Below, one piece after another: positions 1 to 12,199 of a DNA stretch of 64,000 nucleotides. The notes under the pieces were generated by a model. That model had not been told where the DNA came from. It did no database searches and worked only from the letters and a program-made list of their open reading frames with translations. The translations under genes were made by a program, and so were the position numbers. This DNA is from Tubulanus polymorphus (taxonomy: Eukaryota; Nemertea; Palaeonemertea; Tubulaniformes; Tubulanidae), in NCBI RefSeq assembly GCF_964204645.1, contig NC_134026.1, forward strand, positions 31,667,150 through 31,731,149, in the 5' to 3' direction. Every line of letters begins with the position of its first letter. The first letter of the stretch is position 1.

Positions 1-987
1 ACAGGTGACCTCTCTATAGGTGACCTCTCTACAGGTGACCTCACTACAGGCGACCTCACTACAGGTGACCTCACTACAGGTGACCTCTCTACAGGTGACC
101 TCACTACAGGTGACTTCACTACAGGTGACCTCACTACAGGTGACTTCACTACAGGTGACCTCACTACAGGTGACCTCACTACAGGTGACTTCACTACAGG
201 TGACTTCACTACAGGTGACTTCACTACAGGTGACTTCACTACAGGCGACCTCTCTACAGGCGACCTCTCTACAGGTGACCTCACTACAGGCGACCTCACA
301 ACAGGCGACCTCACTACAGGTGACCTCACTACAGGTGACTTCACTACAGGTGACTTCACTACAGGTGACTTCACTACAGGTGACTTCACTACAGGTGACT
401 TCACTACAGGCGACCTCTCTACAGGTGACCTCTCTACAGGTGACCTCACTACAGGTGACTTCACTACAGGTGACTTCACTACAGGTGACTTCACTACAGG
501 TGACTTCACTACAGGCGACCTCTCTACAGGTGACCTCTCTACAGGTGACCTCACTACAGGTGACTTCACTACAGGTGACTTCACTACAGGTGACTTCACT
601 ACAGGTGACTTCACTACAGGCGACCTCTCTACAGGTGACCTCTCTACAGGTGACCTCACTACAGGCGACCTCACAACAGGTGACCTCACTACAGGTGACC
701 TCACTACAGGTGACTTCACTACAGGTGACTTCACTACAGGTGACTTCACTACAGGTGACTTCACTACAGGCGACCTCTCTACAGGTGACCTCTCTACAGG
801 TGACCTCACTACAGGCGACCTCACAACAGGTGACCTCACTACAGGTGACCTCACTACAGGTGACTTCACTACAGGTGACTTCACTACAGGTGACTTCACT
901 ACAGGCGACCTCTCTACAGGTGACCTCTCTACAGGTGACCTCACTACAGGCGACCTCACAACAGGTGACCTCTCTCTCCCTCATCAT
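1..987. repeat. 15-bp minisatellite in EDRF1 intron
   Basis: About 64 head-to-tail copies of a 15-base unit (consensus acaggtgacctcact), with recurring variants in the last positions (gacctc/gacttc, cact/tct). The same variant series returns every several units, which points to higher-order amplification. It lies in the EDRF1 intron beyond the exon ending at 1008. A 345-residue open frame crosses it only because 15 is divisible by three. Confidence 0.95.
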
Positions 988-1007
988 TTCAACCTCTAAT
1001 AAATTAC

Positions 1008-3234
1008 CTAAGTTTAAGACTAACACAAGGATGATTAGAACCACCGAATATCGGTAAGTCAGTTCCAATCCACATTCTTATATCTTCAAACGTCCACAAA
1101 TGAGTTCTTTGAAATTCCTCTGAATGATACGTATCCTGAAAAATAGAAACCATCAATGATTGACAAGTGGTAAACTCCGCCCTGGCTGTAGGTTTACACC
1201 GATAAACCCCGCCTTGATTGATGATAGACAGCACATACCTCAGTATTACATTGTTCCGATGCAGTTTGATTCGCTCCCATAGAACTCGCTGCTGCTGCTG
1301 CTGCTGCTGCTGCTGGTTCAGAACTATCATCATCAGTTTTAGGTCTAGATTCATTTGATGGAAGACTAAAATAAAACAATACATCAATATCCATCAGCTT
1401 GAGAGACCAGGATATAGACCGGGCTGAGACCAGACCTGAACTCACTGTAACTGAGACCAGGCCTCACTGTAACTGAGACCAGGCCTCGCTGTAACTGAGA
1501 CCAGACCTGAACTCACTGTAACTGAGACCAGGCCTCACTGTAACTGAAACCAGGCCTCGCTGTAACTGAGACCAGGCCTCACTGAAATAAATGCACAATT
1601 TACCTGTAGTAGAGGAACTTTGAAAACATGTTTTGATTTTGAAGAAAATCTCGAGTTTTTGTTCGTCTCCCAAAACATTTCTCCTAAAATACAGATTAAG
1701 TATGAGATAGTTTTATAAAATCTCAGATATATCTGATAACATGGTCCTTCCGATATCTCATAAATCTCAGATATATCTGATAACATGTTCTTTTGATATC
1801 TCATAAATCTCAGATATATCTGACAACATGGTTCTTCCGATATCTCATAAATCTCAGATATATCTGATAACATGGTTCTTCCGATATCTCATAAATCTCA
1901 GATATATCTGATAACATGTTCTTTTGATATCTCATAAATCTCAGATATATCTGACAACATGGTTCTTCCGATATTTAATAAATCTCAGATATATCTGATA
2001 ACATGGTTCTTCCGATATCTCATAAATCTCAGATATATCTGATAACATGTTCTTTTGATATCTCATAAATCTCAGATATATCTGATATTTGATACTTACA
2101 CCCTGCATACTCTGTAATACTGTATCGTAATAAAAATTTCGCAACCATTTCCAATCATCCTAGAAATAACGGACACAGAAAATGGAATACTAATTAAAAC
2201 CCGATTCGAACTTCAGGATCACAGTTATTTGTTAAGATAGAGCACTAATAATGAGTTCATCCCGAGTTAAGTCTAGTCACCTAGCCATTGTTCCCAGTAA
2301 CAACGACTGGTATTCAGACTATCCCGGGTTGAGTCTAGTCACCTAGCCACTGTTCCCAGTAACAACGACTGGTATTCAGACTATCCCGGGTTGAGTCTAG
2401 TCACCTAGCCACTGTTCCCAGTAACAACGACTGGTATTCAGACTATCCCGGGTTGAGTCTAGTCACCTAGCCACTGTTCCCAGTAACAACGACTGGTATT
2501 CAGACTATCCCGGGTTGAGTCTAGTCACCTAGCCACTGTTCCCAGTAACAACGACTGGTATTCAGACTATCCCGGGTTGAGTCTAGTCACCTAGCCATTG
2601 TTCCCAGTAACAACGACTGGTATTCAGACTATCCCGGGTTGAGTCTAGTCACCTAGCCACTGTTCCCAGTAACAACGACTGGTATTCAGACTATCCCGGG
2701 TTGAGTCTAGTCACCTAGCCATTGTTCCCAGTAACAACGTCTGGTATTCAGACTATCCCAAGACGAGTTTTACCTTCTGTTGTCTGAGGAGATGTTTATG
2801 AACGTCGAATTCGTCGATAAGAATAGTTTTACCGACTCGATGAACCATCATACTGACGTGTGATTTACTGTACGGTATCTTCAATAACTTCTTTATATTA
2901 TCAGAGTCTGATATCACATCCACCTCGCCGACTTTACCCGGAGATTTATGAGCCATCACTAAACTAAAATAACCGATCAACTGTTAACTGTATCCTAGTA
3001 ACGACGTGGACCGGATTCAGTAACCACGGATACTAACCTCGATATATCAGATCTCTCTTTAGACCAGACGGTATCTCTGATATATTGTTCCCATCGTGAA
3101 CTTCCTCTCAACCAGTTCGACGGAGGTTTATTTAAATTCGTATTCATCTGTAACACGTTAAACTGCGTCGGTTGCCATGGTTTATATTCAACAATAGCCG
3201 TCGTCGATTTCTTCTCCTCGTCCGATTTTGACAT
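1008..3234 (-). CDS. EDRF1: EDRF1, erythroid differentiation-related factor 1 homologue (5' part, cut by window edge)
   Basis: Six minus-strand exons join in frame: 3234-3038, 2963-2774, 2159-2100, 1683-1604, 1365-1239 and 1135-1008, all with GT/AG borders. The gene continues past the left edge. Family hallmarks seen are PPSNWLR in exon 1, NIKKLLKIPYSKSHVSM in exon 2, SKFLYYS in exon 4 and LWTFEDIRMWIG followed by PIFGG in exon 6, all as in vertebrate EDRF1. The chosen start, MSKSDEEKK, gives an N-terminus close to the family length. The frame stays open upstream for about 70 codons of Pro/Gln-rich sequence, so an earlier start cannot be excluded. Exon 5 holds a run of nine alanines encoded by a GCA repeat. 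EDRF1 is a conserved, poorly understood protein linked in mammals to globin and GATA1 regulation. The family call is firm; its role in an invertebrate is unknown. Confidence 0.95.
1430..1590. repeat. Short minisatellite, EDRF1 intron 4
   Basis: About seven copies of a 22-bp unit (gagaccaggcctcactgtaac), some with a 12-bp insert. It lies between EDRF1 exons 4 and 5. Confidence 0.85.
1708..2092. repeat. 44-bp minisatellite, EDRF1 intron 3
   Basis: About eight copies of a roughly 44-bp AT-rich unit containing cataaatctcagatatatct. Each unit holds near-palindromic agatatatct. Located between exons 3 and 4. Confidence 0.9.
2262..2760. repeat. 62-bp minisatellite, EDRF1 intron 2
   Basis: Eight very similar 62-bp units containing gagtctagtcacctagccac. 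The array stops about a dozen bases short of the exon 2 donor (2773-2772). Confidence 0.95.
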
Positions 3235-4477
3235 TTTGTTTTCTTCGTCCGTCTGAATTAACAAATTAGTGAGAGTGAGACGGAGCGAGGAGCGCCCTCT
3301 AGCAGCAGCAGTAGCGTACCGATATGTGTGAATTGAGCAGGAGGGATGGATTGAAGGATGATGAGGTAACCGTGTGCTGCTGAGGGCCTGCTGCTGCTGA
3401 GGGCGCTGCTGCTGCTGGGGTGGAGGATGAGGAGGGAGGAGCAGCAAGATGTGACATCATTTACATTACAACCAGTAATTTCGACACTACAGTCTCTCAG
3501 TTGTTAAATACCTTTATTGCTGATGTTACAATCTGTGTTCCTGCCTCATTCATCATTTCATTCATTAAATACAGAACTTACTAGAAATACAATAAATACA
3601 ATTCAATTTAGCTTTATTGTATACTACGTTCAGCAAAATAAATGCAATATACTTTATTGTCAAATTTACTGTATTGTGTCCATTTAATTCAATGAGGTAT
3701 AAAAAATGTTCGAAAAGGCATAAAATCGGAATAATTTGTGTTAGAAGCTGTTTTTGATTGCTTGATAACTTACAAATACTATTTCGCCATCTACTGGAAG
3801 CTTGCTGAACTGACATATATCCGCGTAGTCATTCAGCAGGCCAATACTAGGGTTTCTTCGTTTATTTATCAGGCCAACACTACGATTTCTGCGTTTATTT
3901 ACCAGGCCAACACTAGGGTTTCTGCGTTTATTTACCAGGCCAACACTAGGGTTACTGCGTTTATTTACCAGGCCAACACTAGGGTTACTACGTTTATTCA
4001 CCAGGCCAACACTAGGGTTACTACGTTTAATTTACAAGGCCAACACTAGGGTTACTGCGTTTATTTTACCAGGCCAACACTAGGGTTTCTTCGTTTATTT
4101 ACCAGGCCAATACTAGGGTTACTGCGTTTATTCACCAGGCCAACACTAGGGTTTCTGCGTTTATTTACCAGGCCAACACTAGGGTTTCTGCGTTTATTCA
4201 CCAGGCCAACACTAGGGTTACTGTTTAATTTACAAGGCCAACACTAGGGTTACTGCGTTTAATTTACAAGGCCAACACTAGGGTTTCAGCGTTTAAGACT
4301 ATGCAGACAATTAACTAAAACGATATCAAAGGTTGGCAAATAATTTTATTGTTACTGAAAGCATCTTCCATCAATTATAAATTGATTCTATTTATTTAAC
4401 TAATAATTATCATCAATAGCACAACAAATCATTATTAAATCTAATTGCATTGATTCGGACAATAACGCCACCTATAA
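3235..4477. other. EDRF1 upstream region and IMMT 3' flank
   Basis: Between the EDRF1 start codon (3234) and the IMMT stop (4478). 3240-3440 is GC-rich with CTG/CAG runs and is the likely EDRF1 5' UTR and promoter. 3826-4310 is a minisatellite listed separately. On the minus strand an AATAAA near 4345 fits the IMMT polyadenylation signal. I see no further gene. Confidence 0.6.
3826..4310. repeat. 29-34-bp minisatellite (locus A of a family repeated near 56.3 kb)
   Basis: About 15 copies of a unit with ccaggccaacactagggtta followed by ctgcgtttattta. The same unit forms a second array at 56325-56876, 52 kb away and also between genes. Confidence 0.95.
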
Positions 4478-7400
4478 TTAAACGAGGGAACTAACGCCAT
4501 TAACGCTAGCGTGTCCGATGAGTACGTGAGCCGCTTGTTTCGTTTCTAAATATAGAATCGCTTCTTTTATCCAATCAGCGGCTACATTCCTAGCTTCACC
4601 AGTCAGCTGACTCATAAACCTCACACCCTGCTCTAAATCATTATTGTTTATTGATTTCTCAGCGCTGGCTAACAATGTAAACGTATCCACGGTAACCGGA
4701 TCGATATCGGTATCCGGATCTATCGCTTTTACCGAGTCAATAATAAACAGCGATTGTAAATACGACAACGCGTAACGTACGATAGTCTTATTGTTATCGG
4801 TAACCATGGCGACGCGTTTAGCGATAGTTTTCACTTTACGGAATCGAGCGGTGAGTGTTTCCTCGGTCCACACACCGCGGGTTATAGCGTCGTCAGGGAT
4901 CGAATCCAGTACCGTATTCACAAACTCGTGATTATTCCCCGCCTCGCGAACCGCCATTAACTCATTCCCTAACGGCTTCACTTTCTCATCGGGACTACTA
5001 GCGCCATCTCTACCCAGACGGATTGCGTTTAATAACGTCATACTAGCTAACCACATCTCCGACGCTTTTCGACCCAATTTTTCAGCTTCTGCTCGATCTA
5101 AAAACAACAATTCATCATCAGTCGATTCATTATTGTCTAAACATTAAATATAGGCTTCTCATAAAGCATGTACGTATCGAGGGGAAGGATGAGAGGAGGG
5201 AAGAGGGAGAGAGGAGGGAAGAGGAGGGAAGAGGGAGAGAGGAGGGAAGAGGGAGAGAGGAGGGAAGAGGGAGAGAGGAGGGAAGAGGGAGAGAGGAGAG
5301 AAGAGGGAGAGAGGAGGGAAGAGGGAGAGAGGAGGGAAGAGGAGGGAAGAGGGAGAGAGGAGGGAAGAGGGAGAGAGGAGGGAAGAGGGAGAGAGGAGGG
5401 AAGAGGGAAAGAGGAGAGAAGAGGGAGAGAGGAGAGAAGAGGGAGAGAGGAGGGAAGAGGGAGAGAGGAGAGAAGAGGGAGAGAGGAGGGAAGAGGGAGA
5501 GAGGAGAGAAGAGGGAGAGAGGAGGGAAGAGGGAGAGAGGAGGGAAGAGGGAAAGAGGAGAGAAGAGGGAGAGAGGAGAGAAGAGGGAGAGAGGAGGGAA
5601 GAGGGAGAGAGGGAGAGAAGAGGGAGAGAGGAGGGAAGAGGGAGAGAGGAGGGAAGAGGGAGAGAGGAGGGAAGAGGGAGAGAGGAGGGAAGAGGGAGAG
5701 AGGAGGGAAGAGGGAAAGAGGAGAGAAGAGGAGAGAGGAGGGAAGAGGGAGAGAGGAGGGAAGAGGGAGAGAGGAGAGAAGAGGGAGAGAGGAGAGAAGA
5801 GGGAGAGAGGAGGGAAGAGGGAAAGAGGAGAGAAGAGGGAGAGAGGAGGGAAGAGGGAGAGAGGAGGGAAGAGGGAGAGAGGAGAGAAGAGGGAGAGAGG
5901 AGAGAAGAGGGAGAGAGGAGGGAAGAGGGAGAGAGGAGGGAAGAGGGAGAGAGGAGAGAAGAGGGAGAGAGGAGAGAAGAGGGAGAGAGGAGGGAAGAGG
6001 GAGAGAGGAGAGAAGAGGGAGAGAGGAGGGAAGAGGGAGAGAGGAGAGAAGAGGGAGAGAGGAGAGAAGAGGGAGAGAGGAGGGAAGAGGGAGAGAGGGA
6101 GAGAAGAGGGAGAGAGGAGAGAAGAGGGAGAGAGGAGGGAAGAGGGAAAGAGGAGAGAAGAGGGAGAGAGGAGGGAAGAGGGAGAGAGGAGAGAAGAGGG
6201 AAAGAGGAGAGAAGAGGGAGAGAGGAGAGAAGAGGGAGAGAGGAGGGAAGAGGGAGAGAGGAGAGAAGAGGGAGAGAGGAGAGAAGAGGGAGAGAGGAGG
6301 GAAGAGGGAAAGAGGAGAGAAGAGGGAGAGAGGAGAGAAGAGGGAGAGAGGAGGGAAGAGGGAGAGAGGAGAGAAGAGGGAGAGAGGAGAGAAGAGGGAG
6401 AGAGGAGGGAAGAGGAGAGAGGAGAGAAGAGGGAGAGAGGAGGGAAGAGGGAGAGAGGAGGGAAGAGGGAGAGAGGAGAGAAGAGGGAGAGAGGAGGGAA
6501 GAGGGAGAGAGGAGGGAAGAGGGAAAGAGGAGAGAAGAGGGAGAGAGGAGAGAAGAGGGAGAGAGGAGGGAAGAGGGAGAGAGGAGGGAAGAGGGAGAGA
6601 GGAGAGAAGAGGGAGAGAGGAGAGAAGAGGGAGAGAGGAGGGAAGAGGGAGAGAGGAGAGAAGAGGGAGAGAGGAGGGAAGAGGGAGAGGAGGAGAGAAG
6701 AGGGAGAGAGGAGAGAAGAGGGAGAGAGGAGGGAGAGGGAGAGAGGAGAGAAGAGGGAGAGAGGAGAGAAGAGGGAGAGAGGAGAGAAGAGGGAGAGAGG
6801 AGGGAAGAGGGAGAGAGGAGAGAAGAGGGAGAGAGGAGGGAAGAGGGAGAGAGGAGGGAGAGGGAAAGAGGAGAGAAGAGGGAGAGAGGAGAGAAGAGGG
6901 AGAGAGGAGGGAAGAGGGAGAGAGGAGGGAAGAGGGAGAGAGGAGAGAAGAGGGAGAGAGGAGAGAAGAGGGAGAGAGGAGGGAAGAGGGAGAGAGGAGA
7001 GAAGAGGGAGAGAGGAGGGAAGAGGGAGAGAGGAGAGAAGAGGGAGAGAGGAGAGAAGAGGGAGAGAGGAGGGAAGAGGGAGAGAGGAGAGAAGAGGGAG
7101 AGAGGAGAGAAGAGGGAGAGAGGAGGGAAGAGGGAGAGAGGAGGGAAGAGGGAGATATTGAATTCAACACGTAAACACTATATGAACTGTGAAGCGCCCC
7201 CTAGTGATAAAATCAAACATACTTTCTACAGCAGTTTCAATTCCCTTTAATCTAGCGATTGAACCGGAAACGTCGTTCTGGAATCGAATTCTCTCCTCAA
7301 ACAATCTCTCACGCAGTTTCTCTTCGAATTGTAAATGAAGTTCTTTACGTTGAACCCTCAATACGTCTGCTAAATGGTCGCTATGGGCGGCGGCTTGACG

Positions 7401-10400
7401 AGATAATTGTTGACGTAATTCGGCCTCGAATTGACTTTTAGCAGCTTCATCCTGGAAATAGAGGGAGCAAAACGGGTCAAATCAATCTGGGTCCAATTTC
7501 ACGAAATATTTCAAACCGATCTTGGACAAACAGATTCTATTAAAGTTAAAACTAACCCATTGTTGTTTTTCTAATTGTAATAAACCTCGTTGTTTTTCAA
7601 GTTCTTGTTTTATTTTCTGCTCTGTAATCAACTCATCCTCCTCTCTCTGCCGTTGTAAAGCCATCTCAATTGATTCCTCTTGTAAAACCTGTTGTTTTAA
7701 CAGCTGTTTTTGAAGTTGTTCTATTCTACGGTGAGCGTGAGCTATCAATGAATTCAATTCTTCTTCCGTCAATTTCTTACCTTCAAAATAATCAAATAAA
7801 TATTAGATTTTCACATCCATTAAGTACAACTGTAAGCATCCATGAGGGGTGGTGGGGGGTGGTAGGAGGTGCTGGGGGAGAGGGGGGTTTGTGATTAGTA
7901 GCTGGTTTAGTCTCACTATGTGTATTATCAGGTATAACATATCAAGTTTTGGCGTGGCTGTCTGAATAAAACTAAGGTTAAGGTCATCAGCAAGGGATAA
8001 ATGGGGATGAGAGGGGTGGGTGCGTCTGCTGACCTTTTCGACCTAGTTTCACGTCAGGTGTAATACTCGCTAACTCTTTTTGGAATTGTTTTTTTCCCTG
8101 TTCGACTAAATCTTTAAATTCATGCATCAATCTCGCCGATGACTCGGCTTTACGAGTTCTCGCTATAGACTGTTCCAATTCATACGACAGATCATTCAGA
8201 TTTTTCTGGGCCGCTGATAATATCTTGTTGCCGCGGGTGATTTTATTTTCTCGACCCTCGTCGATCGCCGTTCGTAATTTCTCGATATTTAATCTGAAAA
8301 TTACAAACACCGTAGTTACAATAAGAAATCATGGTAACATTACCAACCAATAGTAACAATATGAAACGATAGTAACAATGAGAAACCGTGGTGATAAATG
8401 ATTTAGCGCGTGTACGGCGGTATTTTACCTAGCATTGTTAGTCGCACGCTCAGCGTTAGTTACTGCTAAAATCTGTTCCTCAAACGCCTTAGAAACGTCT
8501 TTCCACTGATTATCATCATTCTCTTCCTCCATTGCTTTCTTTAATAATTCATAATGCTGTTTAATGTGCGATTCGGCGTTATTCTGAGCTACTAGCGCCC
8601 CCTGGACGGTACTCTTAGACGAGCAGATTAAATCATCAACAATCGCTTCTATAGCTACAATAAATACAACAATAAACGTCGATTAGCGACACGATCGGGA
8701 GAGAGGGGGAGAGGGGGGAGAGAGAGGGAGAGGAGGGAGGAGAGAGAGAGAGGGGAGAAATATGGGGAGGGAGAGATGGGGAGGGAGGGAGAGATGGGGA
8801 GGGAGGGAGAGGGGAGGGGAGAGAGGGAGGGGAGAGAGGGTGAGGGAGGGGGAGAGGGAGAGAGAGGGAGAGAGGGATGGGGAGGGAGAGATGGGGAGGG
8901 AGAGGGAGAGGGAGAGGGGAGGGGAGAGGGAGAGGGAGGGGGGAGAGGAGAGGGGGAGGGAGGGGAGAGAGGAGAGGGAGAGGGAGGGGAGGAGAGAGAG
9001 AGGGGAGAGGGAGAGGGAGGGGAGAGAGGGGGAGGGAGAGGGAGAGGGAGAGGGAGAGGGAGAGAGAGGGAGAGAGAGGGAGAGAGAGGGAGGGGGAGAG
9101 AGAGGAGAGGGGGGAGAGGAGAGAGAGGGAGAGGAGAGAGAGGAGAGAGGGGGGAGGGAGAGGGAGGGGGAGAGAGGGAGGGGAGGGGGAGGGGGAGAGG
9201 GGGAGGGAGGGGAGAGGGAGAGAGAGGAGGAGAGAGAGAGATCACGATCTGTGAAATACTGACCTAGATTTTCAGCAGCTTCTTCAGCCTCTTTATCTCT
9301 GATTCGTCTCTCAGCCTCTGATAATGTTACAGGAGGAGGTGATGGATCTATAATAAAACACGTCCGATATTCATTCATCGTCTCAGCCTGAAATACGTTT
9401 TATCACGATTAAAGAGATCTAACAAACCTTTTTTGATTTCTTGTTTCTTCGTTTCAACTTTTTGAGGTTCGGTTATTTGTTTTCCATCTGTTCTGAACAC
9501 TTTCACCGCAGGTTTTTTGGTAGCCTGGAAACAACAATAGCAGATATCAACAAACGTCACCGAGGTGAGCGACTCGAGGGCAGCATTTACCGGACATAGA
9601 AAAAACAAACCTCATCCGGTTTAGACGTCGATTCTTTGAAAGCTATTGATTCTTTTTTCACCGATTCCTTATCAATCGATTCTAAACCTTTAGTTACATC
9701 ATTATCTCTAAAAATAATGAATCAACATCAAATTAGTGTTCACAGTATAACGTGTGCCTGTAGGAGGCTGGAGGCAGGTTATCTGTCTCTGACCTGTAGG
9801 AGGCTGGAGGCAGGTTATCTGTCTCTGACCTGTAGGAGGCTGGAGGCAGGTCACCTGTCTGACCTGTAGGAGGCTGGAGGCAGGTTATCTGTCTCTGACC
9901 TGTAGGAGGCTGGAGGCAGGTTATCTGCCTGACCTGTAGGAGGCTGGAGGCAGGTTATCTGTCTCTGACCTGTAGGAGGCTGGAGGCAGGTTATCTGTCT
10001 CTGACCTGTAGGAGGCTGGAGGCAGGTCACCTGTCTGACCTGTAGGAGGCTGGAGGCAGGTTATCTGTCTCTGACCTGTAGGAGGCTGGAGGCAGGTTAT
10101 CTGTCTGACCTGTAGGAGGCTGGAGGCAGGTTATCTGTCTCTGACCTGTAGGAGGCTGGAGGCAGGTCACCTGTCTGACCTGTAGGAGGCTGGAGGCAGG
10201 TTATCTGTCTCTGACCTGTAGGAGGCTGGAGGCAGGTTATCTGCCTGACCTGTAGGAGGCTGGAGGCAGGTTATCTGTCTCTGACCTGTAGGAGGCTGGA
10301 GGCAGGTTATCTGTCTCTGACCTGTAGGAGGCTGGAGGCAGGTTATCTGTCTCTTACCTGTAGGAGGCTGGAGGCAGGTCACCTGCCTGACCTGTAGGAG

Positions 10401-11841
10401 GCTGGAGGCAGGTTATCTGTCTCTGACCTGTAGGAGGCTGGAGGCAGGTTATCTGTCTCTGACCTGTAGGAGGCTGGAGGCAGGTCACCTGTCTGACCTG
10501 TAGGAGGCTGGAGGCAGGTTATCTGTCTCTGACCTGTAGGAGGCTGGAGGCAGGTTATCTGTCTCTGACCTGTAGGAGGCTGGAGGCAGGTTATCTGTCT
10601 GACCTGTAGGAGGCTGAAGGCAGGTCACCTGTCTGACCTGTAGGAGGCTGGAGGCAGGTTATCTGTCTCTGACCTGTAGGAGGCTGGAGGCAGGTTATCT
10701 GTCTCTTACCTGTAGGAGGCTGGAGGCAGGTCACCTGTCTGACCTGTAGGAGGCTGGAGGCAGGTTATCTGTCTCTGACCTGTAGGAGGCTGGAGGCAGG
10801 TTATCTGTCTCTGACCTGTAGGAGGCTGGAGGCAGGTCACCTGTCTGACCTGTAGGAGGCTGGAGGCAGGTCACCTGTCTGACCTGTAGGAGGCTGGAGG
10901 CAGACAGGTTATCTGTCTCTGACCTGTAGGAGGCTGGAGGCAGGTTATCTGTCTGACCTGTAGGAGGCTGGAGGCAGACAGGTTATCTGTCTCTGACCTG
11001 TAGGAGGCTGAAAGCAGGTCACCTGCCTGACCTGTAGGAGGCTGGAGGCAGGTCACCTGCCTGACCTGTAGGAGGCTGGAGGCAGGTCAAATTGTAATCG
11101 CGTGGTAAGGCAGATGCTATTCAAGGACCATAACCATGATTTTAAGAATTTGAGAGCCCATTTTACATTACTCAAGGCTTTGAATTGACCCAATACCATT
11201 TCATGACCACCATGAAACTTGCAGGTGATTCCAGGCTCCACAGGAATGGCGTGAGGCTGCAGGGGGTGGTTCCAGACTAAAGAGGGATAGCTCCAGATAA
11301 AAGGGGAGACTGAAGGGGGTTTAACTTACGTGGTAGAAACTCCAGGTATTTTAGGAACACGTATTGACGGGAAATCTGAAGGCATATACTCGAAAGCGTA
11401 TTCTAAAGCCTGTTTCGAATACGGGACGTTTTTCTCAACTTTTTCCCGGAATTCCATGTCGTAAGCTGCATATCCAATTATACCAGTAAAACCTATCGCT
11501 CCAACTCCAATCACTTTCATCGTAAAACTTAATAATCCTCTGAAATTTACAGACGACAGTTACTCAATCACTGAAACACCTGACAAAAGGGGGCAGGTCA
11601 GTCACTGGAGGCTAGATTCCAGATTAGTGACTTACTTTTTCTTGCGAGGTTTTGGAGGGGGAGGTTTCACGGTTTCTGGTTGAGGTGGTGTTTTCATGGA
11701 TTCTGTATTCATCCATCTCTGAGCAGATTTACTACTTGAGCCAGATATCACTGAACATCTCTTTGAATATAAAAAAAACAATTTCATACATCCAACAATC
11801 CTTCTCTGCTCTGGCAGGTGAGGAAATTTAACAAAATTCAT
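4478..11841 (-). CDS. IMMT: MICOS complex subunit MIC60 (mitofilin)
   Basis: Ten minus-strand exons give an uninterrupted 750-residue protein (human about 758): 11841-11636, 11539-11330, 9707-9611, 9524-9428, 9347-9264, 8654-8429, 8293-8034, 7780-7557, 7451-7223 and 5097-4478. Exon 1 encodes a basic mitochondrial presequence. Exon 2 encodes one membrane span (VIGVGAIGFTGIIGYAAY) followed by the conserved EKNVPYS. A long charged coiled-coil middle follows. The C-terminal mitofilin domain in exons 9-10 is unmistakable (LNAIRLGRDGASSP, ITRGVWTEETLTARF, AKRVAMV, LSYLQSLF, LETKQ). MIC60 sits in the inner mitochondrial membrane, faces the intermembrane space and shapes crista junctions. The introns carry huge repeat arrays at 5185-7155, 8696-9242 and 9757-11088. 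The start is 358 bp from the divergent MRPL35 start. Confidence 0.97.
5185..7155. repeat. 2-kb polypurine 18-bp minisatellite, IMMT intron 9
   Basis: Roughly 108 units of about 18 bp (ggagggaagagggagaga and variants), essentially pure A/G on the plus strand. The sense strand of IMMT is therefore a 2-kb C/T tract inside the intron between exons 9 and 10. The long open frames on both strands come from the period of 18. Homopurine tracts of this type can adopt triplex structures. Confidence 0.97.
8696..9242. repeat. Polypurine simple-sequence tract, IMMT intron 5
   Basis: About 550 bp of almost pure G/A (gggaga and ggaggg motifs) with a few ggat interruptions. It lies between IMMT exons 5 and 6. 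The purine-rich strand is again the template strand of the gene. Confidence 0.95.
9757..11088. repeat. 34/36-bp minisatellite, IMMT intron 2
   Basis: About 38 units beginning gacctgtaggaggctggagg. They come in two classes: 36 bp ending caggttatctgtctct, and 34 bp ending caggtcacctgtct. The classes alternate in a recurring order, suggesting higher-order amplification. Confidence 0.95.
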
Positions 11842-12199
11842 TTATACGCGTTAAAATAATAAATTCCTCTTCTTCACAAAGTATCGAGAAGATTTGGCCC
11901 TTAATGCGTTAATCATTAACTAACTCCTATTGGTAATTCACTGATAAATGCATTAATTACCCGTAAATTTGTGGAAATTCCAGAAACCCGTAACATTTTG
12001 ATGGAAGGTCACGTCCCGGCTACCTCAAGGTCATTCGATTTCTCAACTAAAAACTAACGATTTAATTCAATGACTTGACTTTATCAATGATATTTTATTC
12101 ACTAATTAATTAAAATTAATATGGAGAAAAAAGCTAAGAATAATAATTAAAACAAGCAATTAAATGTAATAAAAGGTGTATTGAATTGATAAATCCAAT
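11842..12199. promoter_or_regulatory. Shared IMMT/MRPL35 bidirectional promoter region
   Basis: 358 bp separate the divergent start codons of IMMT (minus, 11841) and MRPL35 (plus, 12200). The sequence is AT-rich with no TATA box I would trust. An ATGGCGG (YY1-like) core coincides with the MRPL35 start codon. The order matches the human IMMT-MRPL35 head-to-head arrangement. Confidence 0.75.

Noticed and set aside
20-1057. 345-codon TSLQV-repeat open frame
   Set aside because: A 15-bp minisatellite read in one frame, located in an EDRF1 intron.
5137-7174. Long Ser/Leu/Pro-rich (minus) and Arg/Glu/Gly-rich (plus) open frames of about 670 codons
   Set aside because: Both are translations of the same 18-bp purine array inside an IMMT intron.
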